This document shows positions 23,970-30,351 of a stretch of DNA of 64,000 bases, piece after piece. Under the pieces are notes generated by a model, which saw only the letters and a program-made list of their open reading frames with translations, ran no database searches and was not told where the DNA came from. Origin of the DNA: DAORHV01 sp964513925 (GTDB lineage: Bacteria > Patescibacteriota > Gracilibacteria > Peribacterales > Peribacteraceae). The stretch covers positions 1 to 64,000 of the forward strand of contig CAZENR010000001.1 of NCBI GenBank assembly GCA_964513925.1. The letters run 5' to 3'. Position 1 is the first letter of the stretch. Every line of letters starts with the position of its first letter. A program made the translations under genes and the position numbers.

Positions 23970-23977
23970 AGTATACG
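23970..23977. promoter_or_regulatory. Overlapping divergent -10 boxes
   Basis: AGTATACG reads TATACT on the minus strand (6 bases before the DUF1858-HesB start) and TATACG on the plus strand (5 bases before the protease ATG at 23983). The near-palindromic box could serve both genes, so only one could be transcribed at a time. Confidence 0.45.
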
Positions 23978-23982
23978 CGAGT

Positions 23983-25338
23983 ATGCTTCGCTTCACGATC
24001 GGCATGCACGTTGTGCCTCGCTTCCTCGCCGATTACCGCCGTATGTCACGCGCCATTCGTCTCTTTTCGACTGTTGCATTGCCGCTGATCATGCTCGTGC
24101 TGGGCTGGCAGCTGGGAACTTCGTTTGAACACCGAGAACTCATGGCGGAGCGCGCCAAGTTGGATCAGCTGTTTTCCGGTGCCTCCGGAAGCGGGAAAGT
24201 GGTGACCGGTGACCCGGAAAAAGAAGTAGATATGACTTTGCTCTGGAGCGTGTGGCGCCTGCTGAACAAGAACTACATCGATCCGGATCAATTGCAGGTG
24301 AACACCATGACATTCGGTGCTGTGTCAGGATTGGTTTCCGCGGTAGGTGACCCCTACACGCTGTTCATGACTCCGACCGACAGTAAGCAGTTTCAGGATG
24401 CGCTCAATGGAACTCTTGAAGGAATCGGCGCCCAGCTGGAAATGCAAAATGGCCAGGTTGTTGTAGTGGCGCCACTTAAGGGTTCTCCTGCCGAGCGCGC
24501 TGGCATTTTGCCGCGTGACATCATTTTGCAGGTCGATGGCAAAGATATCGCCACGTTGAAGCTAGATGAAGTAGTTTCTATGATCCGCGGCAAAAAGGGA
24601 ACGACAGTCTCGTTGACACTGTTGCACGACAAGGCGCGCCAGGCGACCACTGTGCAGGTAACACGAGACGCGATCCATGTTCCGAGTGTGGAATCCAAAA
24701 TGATCGATACCGCCTCGGGTGCAATCGCCTACATTTCCTTAAACCAATTCGGTAACGACTCCATTGCGGAATTCCGTCGCGCTTTGAATGAGTTGCCGCT
24801 TGCCAAGGCAAAGGGCTTGGTGTTGGATCTGCGTTTCAACGGCGGCGGGTACCTGGAGGGCGCAGTGGACTTGGTGTCGCTGTTCGTCGACGAAGGCAAA
24901 GTTGTATCCGTGGAGCGCAGAGGAGGCTTTACCGACGAGCACTTTGTGAAAGGAGGGGTCATAGTTCCTGCCACATTGCCTGTTGCCGTCGTCATTAATG
25001 CGGGCACCGCCAGCGCCTCCGAAATTACCGCCGGCGCACTGCAAGACCACAAGCGTGCCACTATCGTTGGCACCCAGAGCTTCGGCAAAGGAACCGTGCA
25101 GGAAATCATCGACTTGCCAGGAGGCTCCAGCTTGCGCGTTACCACTGCACGCTGGCTTACCCCAAGCGGTACGGACCTTGGCAAGAAGGGTGTCACGCCG
25201 AATCTGCATGTAGATCGCACGGTTGAGCAATTTCAGGCAGGCAAAGACCCGCAGCTGGATACCGCCATCGAGTGGCTGACCGACAAGCAGGATATTTCCA
25301 GCATCTTCGGCACGGGTGCCACCAAACCTGCGCGGTAA
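23983..25338 (+). CDS. C-terminal processing peptidase, family S41
   Basis: The protein has an N-terminal anchor helix (STVALPLIMLVLGWQLG), a helical region, a PDZ domain (GSPAERAGILPRDIILQVDGK) and the S41 protease core. The nucleophile is Ser344 in GTASASEI and the general base Lys369 in SFGKGTVQ, 25 residues apart as in CtpA. It acts outside the membrane, trimming C-termini of exported proteins. The start is uncertain: ATG at 23983 is preferred because of the -10 box; 24004 and 24043 are alternatives that also keep the anchor. The end TPNLHVDRTVEQ is typical. 451 residues from the chosen start. Confidence 0.9.
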   Translation: MLRFTIGMHVVPRFLADYRRMSRAIRLFSTVALPLIMLVLGWQLGTSFEHRELMAERAKLDQLFSGASGSGKVVTGDPEKEVDMTLLWSVWRLLNKNYIDPDQLQVNTMTFGAVSGLVSAVGDPYTLFMTPTDSKQFQDALNGTLEGIGAQLEMQNGQVVVVAPLKGSPAERAGILPRDIILQVDGKDIATLKLDEVVSMIRGKKGTTVSLTLLHDKARQATTVQVTRDAIHVPSVESKMIDTASGAIAYISLNQFGNDSIAEFRRALNELPLAKAKGLVLDLRFNGGGYLEGAVDLVSLFVDEGKVVSVERRGGFTDEHFVKGGVIVPATLPVAVVINAGTASASEITAGALQDHKRATIVGTQSFGKGTVQEIIDLPGGSSLRVTTARWLTPSGTDLGKKGVTPNLHVDRTVEQFQAGKDPQLDTAIEWLTDKQDISSIFGTGATKPAR

Positions 25339-25384
25339 GTCAGGCTGTACACGGTGTGCCACCACCACTAGACTGCGCGTCCTT

Positions 25385-25612
25385 ATGGCAAACAGACGAT
25401 TGCATCATCTCGATTGCGCCGGTTCCGGCATGGCACCCGAAGCAACGCCACTCTCGACTGTGCATACAATCAACTTTTCCACTGCTACGGTGGATGAGCT
25501 GAGACGTTTTCTACCTGTAGACGCGGCTATCCCTGCAATCATGCGACACGAAACCGCAGAAGATATGCGGACGCTGATCCGATTTCTGTGGGACTTAGAC
25601 GGTGCGTACTAG
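25385..25612 (+). CDS. Hypothetical small protein, 75 aa
   Basis: The frame from ATG 25385 gives a soluble product ending in a helical part (ATVDELRRFLPVDAAIPAIM and EDMRTLIRFLWDLDGAY). TAGACT (25369-25374) ends 10 bases before the start. Its last four bases overlap the end of convergent ndk. No family is recognised. The protein-like composition and the tight fit between two genes argue for a real gene. Confidence 0.5.
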   Translation: MANRRLHHLDCAGSGMAPEATPLSTVHTINFSTATVDELRRFLPVDAAIPAIMRHETAEDMRTLIRFLWDLDGAY

Positions 25613-26028
25613 TACGCAAACAGCTCCTCGGGCTTGAAGAAGCGCTTTACTTCAACCTCGGCGGTTTTTGCGCTGTCGCTGGCGTGAGCAACGTTGATCA
25701 TCACGTCCTTGCCAAGTTCTGCTCGAATGGTGCCAGGTGCTGCCTTGCGACTATCGGTAACGCCGAGCATGTCACGCATTTTGTCGATGATGCCAGTTCC
25801 TTCCAGCACCAGACCGATGACTGGCACGGACTTCATAAATTCCTCGATTTCGGGGTAGAACGGCTTATCTGCAACGTGCGCGTAGTGTTCGCGCAACATG
25901 GCGGGAGTTAGCTGAATCATCTTGCAGCCGACAATCTTCCAGCCGGCATCTTCGAAGCGGGTAATCACCTTGCCGCAAAATTTGCCTTGAACTGCGTCCG
26001 GCTTTAGGAGGATGAGCGTGCGTTCCAT
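25609..26028 (-). CDS. ndk: Nucleoside diphosphate kinase
   Basis: The 139-residue product matches Ndk throughout: ERTLILLKPDAVQG at the start, the HYAHVADKPFYPEIEEFM segment, and the phospho-histidine His115 in NVAHASDS. It moves the gamma-phosphate between nucleoside triphosphates and diphosphates. The promoter is at 26057-26085, leaving a leader of about 20 bases without a Shine-Dalgarno sequence. It is downstream of the M16 protease gene on the same strand but has its own promoter. Confidence 0.96.
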   Translation of the reverse strand: MERTLILLKPDAVQGKFCGKVITRFEDAGWKIVGCKMIQLTPAMLREHYAHVADKPFYPEIEEFMKSVPVIGLVLEGTGIIDKMRDMLGVTDSRKAAPGTIRAELGKDVMINVAHASDSAKTAEVEVKRFFKPEELFAY

Positions 26029-26056
26029 GGGTGAATGAAGGAGGGAAAGTACGTGC

Positions 26057-26111
26057 TATCTACCTGACAATCGGCAATTTGACAATGCTGATGTCAGCCA
26101 GACTTGTCAGG
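26057..26111 (-). promoter_or_regulatory. ndk promoter and inverted repeat
   Basis: On the minus strand TTGTCA (26085..26080) and TAGATA (26062..26057) are 17 bp apart. An 8-bp inverted repeat, CCTGACAA (26063-26070) and TTGTCAGG (26104-26111), brackets the -35 region. It could be an operator or a loose hairpin at the end of the M16 transcript. Confidence 0.5.
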
Positions 26112-26129
26112 GGCGGCGGCAGGATCGGC

Positions 26130-27389
26130 CTACGAAACGAGCTTTGTAAGCGCGTCAGCGTCGTTTTCCTTGCCAATCACGACAAGACGCATGTTTTCCG
26201 GTGCAAGCAAGCGCTTTGCCAGCGCGTTGATCTGCTTTTGACTGACGCCCTCGACTTTTTTGAAGTACTCGTTGATATCTCGCACCTCCGGATACAGCAA
26301 CTGCTGCTTTCCAAAAAAGTGCGCGCGCTCCTCGCTGTCTTCCAGCGACAAGGTCACCTTACCCTTCAGGAAATCTTTTGCGCGACGCAGTTCGTCGGCG
26401 GCGATTCCCTTCTCTGCGGCTACCTCGTACTCGTGACGGATTGCGGTAATGGCTTCGTGCAGACGGCTTTGGTCTACGCCGGCGCGAGTAGACAAAATTC
26501 CGGTATCCAGATAGTTATCGGTGCTGGTAGAAATGTAGTAGCACAGCCCGCGTGCCTCGCGAATGTTTAAGAACATGCGCGAGCTCATGGAGCCGCCAAG
26601 TACGATGCTCAACAACTTCTGCGCAAAGTGGTCTTCGTGCAGCGCGCCGACACCCTCCATACCCAGCACCAAGTGCGCCTGCTCCGTTTGCTTTGTGGTC
26701 AGCGCGACTTTTTTCCCGGCAAACTTCTGCACACCGTCGAACGATTTTGCTTTCTTGCCGCCAATGCCGCCGAAGAATTTCTCGCCTAACTTCATGGCGG
26801 TTGCCTCGTCGATTTTTCCTGCGAACGTCAGTACCAAGTTGTCGGGCGTGTACAGCTCATCTTTGTGCTTTAAGAAGTCTTTCTGATTCACGGAGCGAAT
26901 AACCTGCTCGGTGCCGATGGTGTCCCAGCCCAGCGGCTGGTCGCCGTACAAGAGCGTCTCGAAATCCCAGCCGGCCTGATACATGGGAGTATCTTGGTAC
27001 ATGCGGTACTCCTCCATGATCACGCCGCGCTCCTTCTCAATTTCCTCCTGGGGAAACGTGGCATTCTTCAACATGTCCGAGAGTACGTCACACGCAAGTT
27101 CCACGTGTTCCGCGGCCACTTTCACGTAGTAGCCGGCATACTCTTTGCCCGTGAATGCATTGAAATCTCCGCCAACGGAATCGATGGCGATACTGACCTC
27201 TGCCGCGCTCTTGTACTTCTTTCCCCCTTTGAAGAACATGTGCTCCAAAAAATGGCTGATGCCGCGGTCACCCTGCACTTCGTAGCGCGAACCGGCGCCT
27301 GCAAAAACCAAAACAGTGACCGCAGATGTGCCGTCGACCGGAGCGGTGAGTACCGGCAACGTAGATTTGAGGCGGGAGACGGAGTACAT
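26130..27389 (-). CDS. M16 family zinc metalloprotease
   Basis: The inverted zinc motif HFLEH (His46, Glu49, His50) is followed by GGDFNAFTGKEYAGYYVKV and the downstream zinc ligand in KERGVIMEEYRM, as in the mitochondrial processing peptidase/PqqF family. The second, inactive half has the usual GGSMSSRMFLNIREARGLCYYI. At 419 residues it has the length of a single-chain bacterial M16B protein, which dimerises. There is no signal peptide, so it is probably a cytoplasmic oligopeptidase. A TACACT box lies at 27426..27421, giving a leader of about 25 bases. Confidence 0.92.
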   Translation of the reverse strand: MYSVSRLKSTLPVLTAPVDGTSAVTVLVFAGAGSRYEVQGDRGISHFLEHMFFKGGKKYKSAAEVSIAIDSVGGDFNAFTGKEYAGYYVKVAAEHVELACDVLSDMLKNATFPQEEIEKERGVIMEEYRMYQDTPMYQAGWDFETLLYGDQPLGWDTIGTEQVIRSVNQKDFLKHKDELYTPDNLVLTFAGKIDEATAMKLGEKFFGGIGGKKAKSFDGVQKFAGKKVALTTKQTEQAHLVLGMEGVGALHEDHFAQKLLSIVLGGSMSSRMFLNIREARGLCYYISTSTDNYLDTGILSTRAGVDQSRLHEAITAIRHEYEVAAEKGIAADELRRAKDFLKGKVTLSLEDSEERAHFFGKQQLLYPEVRDINEYFKKVEGVSQKQINALAKRLLAPENMRLVVIGKENDADALTKLVS

Positions 27390-27518
27390 GGACGAAAGGA
27401 AAGGGGAAATGTGTGATCGGAGTGTAGGCGATTGCGCACCAAGGCGCCATTGCGTTCATTTTCCTTGCTTTCGATTGCTTCGCGAGTACCATTTCGCTCC
27501 CATTCTTTCCCTGTATCC

Positions 27519-27893
27519 ATGGATCAGAGTTACGAAGACGATGCATCCGAAATGGATTGGTTGCGGGCAGAAGTGAGAGGTGTTCTGCAGGATTTGGAAC
27601 AGCTGGAGCAGGAAGGGGTCGAATCGGATGATGCCGAGTCACGCATCATGGAGATTATCGAGGTGCTCCGAGAGTGGCTCGGGTTTGCCCGTCGCGGCGA
27701 GTACCGTCATCCGGAAGACGTGCTGCAAGCTGCAGACGCCCTTTCTGCCGCAGCACGCTCCAGCCTAGCTCTGCTGCCGAGGAGGCGGGGCGTCTTGCAG
27801 GTGCCACTCGTGCTGGCACTCAGTCATCTGCAGGATTTCCGCGAGCGGATTATTTCCTGCATTCACCTGCCGGAGCACGACGTGAATACCTAG
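27519..27893 (+). CDS. Hypothetical helical protein, 124 aa
   Basis: The product starts MDQSYEDDASEMDWLRAEV and is acidic and helical for about 75 residues (VLQDLEQLEQEGVESDDAES), followed by a hydrophobic basic part (LALLPRRRGVLQVPLVLALS). It has no signal peptide or recognised family. The stop overlaps the convergent nitroreductase gene by 4 bases. The longer frame upstream has no protein-like character, so ATG 27519 is preferred. Confidence 0.6.
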   Translation: MDQSYEDDASEMDWLRAEVRGVLQDLEQLEQEGVESDDAESRIMEIIEVLREWLGFARRGEYRHPEDVLQAADALSAAARSSLALLPRRRGVLQVPLVLALSHLQDFRERIISCIHLPEHDVNT

Positions 27894-28495
27894 ATACCGT
27901 CTTTGCCTTTCCAAGTCGTGAAGGCAATGGCCTCGCGGGCATTGCGTTGCCGGGGGCTGGTTTCGCGTTGCTTGGCTGCATCGTTCAGTAGCGAGCTTTC
28001 ACCCTGATGCCCGATTGCAATCATGGCGCCGGGCGCGTACGTGTCCGGTACGCCGAGAGCGGCATTGGCTTTGTCCATGGCGTACCCCGCCATTTGGTGC
28101 GACGCCAAACCCATGGCCGTTGCCTGCAGCACCAAGAATCCTGTCGCACATCCAAGATCGTAGAAGTGGAACGCATTCGGCTTTTCGTTGCGCGTCAGGT
28201 TCTTGCGCGCAAATCCAATAACCAGTAATCCGGCTTGCTTTGCCCAGGCATTACCTTCCATAAGGAGCGACTCCAATGCCGCACGGTTGACGTCGCCTTT
28301 TTCGGCATAGACGAAACGCCAGGGTTGGTCGTTGTAGCAGCTAGGCGCCCAGCGTGCCGCCTCGAACAGCGTGTCGATCGTTTGTTGATCCAGCGTCGCG
28401 TCGCTCAATGCTACCGAACTCCAGCGACGTCTGATGACATCAGCAAGAGGCAGGGTGGTAACGGCAGGCTTTTCCGTGTGGTGCATGGGGTGCAT
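27890..28495 (-). CDS. Nitroreductase family protein
   Basis: The 201-residue product shows nitroreductase features: the FMN-binding RRRWSSVALSDATLD start, LFEAARWAPSCYNDQPWRFVY, a middle region with DLGCATGFLVLQATAMGLASHQM and the end part APGAMIAIGHQG. These enzymes bind FMN as dimers and reduce quinones, nitro compounds or flavins with NAD(P)H. Two ATGs close to the N-terminus (28495 and 28486) are possible starts. A palindrome at 28514-28529 is well placed as an operator. Confidence 0.9.
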   Translation of the reverse strand: MHPMHHTEKPAVTTLPLADVIRRRWSSVALSDATLDQQTIDTLFEAARWAPSCYNDQPWRFVYAEKGDVNRAALESLLMEGNAWAKQAGLLVIGFARKNLTRNEKPNAFHFYDLGCATGFLVLQATAMGLASHQMAGYAMDKANAALGVPDTYAPGAMIAIGHQGESSLLNDAAKQRETSPRQRNAREAIAFTTWKGKDGI

Positions 28496-28513
28496 GGGGG
28501 AGAGGACGTAATT

Positions 28514-28529
28514 ATTTTAGTTCTAAAAT
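28514..28529. promoter_or_regulatory. Palindrome between nitroreductase and hypothetical gene
   Basis: ATTTTAG-TT-CTAAAAT is a perfect 7-bp inverted repeat 19 bases upstream of the nitroreductase ATG. It contains TAAAAT on both strands, so it could also hold -10 boxes for both directions. The core TTTAG-N2-CTAAA recurs at 13179-13190. Confidence 0.4.
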
Positions 28530-28601
28530 ACTCTTGTTGTCGATCTGTTTTTTTGAAGGTTTTCTTGCGCCACGACCAGCTTCGGCTCAGCATGGTGCGC
28601 T

Positions 28602-29264
28602 ATGCGGCATGCCCAGCAGCCATCACTTTCCCAGGCAGATCGAGATGCCATTGATGCCATCGACACGTTTCTGCGTACCGGCGGTTCGGTATGCGTGCCG
28701 GCCATGCGTGCCGCGCTTGCCGGGAAAATACGCTACCAAGTCCTTCCAGCTGCCGGAGATCTGCAGGGTCCCGTGCATACCGCGTTACGCACGTTCATTC
28801 GCGAGAACTGCCTGGATGCAAGTTCTCCCGATCATCGCCTGGCGTGCGTGCTTATCGACGGTACGCCGGATATGACAAAAGATGTCCAATACGAGCGTGC
28901 CATGGCTATTCAGGAAGAAGTGCAGGTCGCCATCGCGCGCTTGAACGCATATATTTTTACGGGTGAGCGCTGGTATCGCCGCAGCGTCCAGGCCGCCCTT
29001 GCGGCACATGAGCATGCCGGAGTGCATGGAGGGGAGTGTCGGGGCGTAGACGTGATCCGCTTTGCCATGGGTCCGCATTACCCGGCAAATCACAGGCGCT
29101 ACGCACCGGCACGCCTTGTGGTTCCCATTACTAACGGCCGGGACGTTGGCTGGGTGCGAGACCATGCCATGGAAGACATTGCGCAGACGTATCGCAACAT
29201 TACGGAACGCAGTGGGGAAATGCTCAATGCCATGACGTTTTACGAGGATGTTGATCGGACTTGA
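28602..29264 (+). CDS. Hypothetical protein, 220 aa
   Basis: The product is soluble without signal peptide. It contains a helical N-terminal part (SQADRDAIDAIDTFLRTGG), GPVHTALRTFIRENCLDASS, a central HAGVHGGECRGVDVIRF segment with several histidines and a cysteine, and a conserved-looking end (GWVRDHAMEDIAQTYRNITE). No family is recognised. The ATG at 28602 follows the divergent palindrome by about 70 bases. The stop lies in the -35 box of the rpmH promoter. Confidence 0.65.
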   Translation: MRHAQQPSLSQADRDAIDAIDTFLRTGGSVCVPAMRAALAGKIRYQVLPAAGDLQGPVHTALRTFIRENCLDASSPDHRLACVLIDGTPDMTKDVQYERAMAIQEEVQVAIARLNAYIFTGERWYRRSVQAALAAHEHAGVHGGECRGVDVIRFAMGPHYPANHRRYAPARLVVPITNGRDVGWVRDHAMEDIAQTYRNITERSGEMLNAMTFYEDVDRT

Positions 29265-29289
29265 CCGACCCCTCCATGTTCTGTAGGCT
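29261..29289 (+). promoter_or_regulatory. rpmH promoter
   Basis: TTGACC (29261-29266) and TAGGCT (29284-29289) are exactly 17 bp apart; the ATG follows 11 bases later. The layout is the same as that of the rpmB promoter (35955-35983). Confidence 0.7.
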
Positions 29290-29300
29290 AGCCCAGCTTT

Positions 29301-29444
29301 ATGCTCAGCAAACGTCGCTGGCGCCGGCGCCTCCGCCGGCACGGGTTCCTCAAGCGCATGGCCACTAAGAATGGCCGTGCAGTCCTGAAGCGTCGCCGCA
29401 CGCAGGGACGCAAGCGCCTGACGGTTGGCAAGAAGGTGAAGTAA
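29301..29444 (+). CDS. rpmH: 50S ribosomal protein L34 (bL34)
   Basis: The 47-residue product is strongly basic and matches L34: RRHGFLKRMATKNGRAVLKR and RRTQGRKRLTV. L34 lies in the large subunit near the exit-tunnel region. The gene has its own good promoter. The usual neighbours rnpA, yidC and dnaA are absent; the next gene is an unrelated small membrane protein. Confidence 0.95.
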   Translation: MLSKRRWRRRLRRHGFLKRMATKNGRAVLKRRRTQGRKRLTVGKKVK

Positions 29445-29462
29445 CCATCTTGATGGTGTACC

Positions 29463-29774
29463 ATGGCGCTCATGGTTAGCGCTCTTCGCCGTGCGGCTGC
29501 GTTCTGGTTCTTCTCTTTAGGCTTCGCCATCATTATTGGCGTAGTGCTGCTCTCCAGGGGCTGGTTGCCCTCCGTTTTGGTAGGTGTATTGCATTCGCTC
29601 GATGTGCCGCTGCTTCTGGCAGGGATTGTGTTCGGGGGTACGAGTTTGTATCGCAGCATGGTTCCCGAAGGAAAATCCTCCCCGGTCTTGGCGGTGTGCA
29701 TCGCTATCCCCCTAGCTGCGCTGTTCTGCCTGGCGGCGTACGTCAATTTTGCCCTGCCCTTCTCGCCGTTTTAG
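29463..29774 (+). CDS. Small membrane protein, 103 aa
   Basis: Three hydrophobic segments are visible (FWFFSLGFAIIIGVVLL, VPLLLAGIVFGGTSLY and VLAVCIAIPLAALFCLAAYV), joined by short loops. It lies 18 bases after rpmH, so it is probably co-transcribed. An alternative start at 29472 would remove three residues. It is not RnpA or YidC. The function is unknown. The stop overlaps the end of the convergent adenosyltransferase gene by 4 bases. Confidence 0.65.
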   Translation: MALMVSALRRAAAFWFFSLGFAIIIGVVLLSRGWLPSVLVGVLHSLDVPLLLAGIVFGGTSLYRSMVPEGKSSPVLAVCIAIPLAALFCLAAYVNFALPFSPF

Positions 29775-30331
29775 CGCTCTTCGCGCCGAATGATGACCGT
29801 ACGCTCGGGCATGCGCCTGCTCTTGTTTAAGAAACGAGCGGCTACAAACAGGTAGTCGCTGAGACGATTTACGTAACACAGCACACCTTCGCCGATGGGT
29901 TCTTGTTCATGCAGCTCGACGATGAATCGTTCCGCTCGTCGACAGACAGTGCGTGCGCGGTGCAATTCCGACCCCTGCAGCGACCCACTGGGGAAAATGA
30001 ACTGCGTGAGCGGCTCGAGGCCTTCCTCCATTTGGTCGATCCACGTTTCCAGCGCTTTGGCCTTTGCAGGGTGCGTGCGCAGAATCTTGGCGTTGCTACG
30101 AAGCGGTGTTGCCAAGTCGGCGCCAATCGCAAAGAGCTCGGATTGTATTTCCTCCAGCTGTCCCTTGAGCGGCTCAGGAATGTCCTCAGGCATGCTAAGC
30201 ACTACGCCAAGGCATGCATTCAGCTCATCGATGGTGCCGTAGGCATGCATGCGCAGATGCCCCTTGGAAACGCGGTCGCCTCCGAAGAGTCCGGTTGTAC
30301 CGCCGTCGCCGGTGCGCGTGTAAATGTTCAT
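29771..30331 (-). CDS. Cob(I)alamin adenosyltransferase, PduO/MMAB type
   Basis: The 186-residue product starts with IYTRTGDGGTTGLFGGDRV, the ATP-binding signature of the PduO family, and has ELHRARTVCRRAER and NRLSDYLFVAARFLN in the expected places. It transfers the adenosyl group of ATP to cob(I)alamin. It starts 20 bases after the pheT stop and is probably transcribed with it. No other cobalamin gene is in the window, so it may salvage imported corrinoid for a B12 enzyme elsewhere. Confidence 0.93.
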   Translation of the reverse strand: MNIYTRTGDGGTTGLFGGDRVSKGHLRMHAYGTIDELNACLGVVLSMPEDIPEPLKGQLEEIQSELFAIGADLATPLRSNAKILRTHPAKAKALETWIDQMEEGLEPLTQFIFPSGSLQGSELHRARTVCRRAERFIVELHEQEPIGEGVLCYVNRLSDYLFVAARFLNKSRRMPERTVIIRREER

Positions 30332-30351
30332 ACGCGGGTGGGAGACGTATC

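Noticed and set aside
26031..26570. 179-codon plus-strand frame over the M16 gene end
   Set aside because: Antisense shadow; the M16 protein is well supported across the same bases.
29288..29746. 152-codon minus-strand frame over rpmH and the small membrane protein
   Set aside because: rpmH on the plus strand is certain and has its own promoter.
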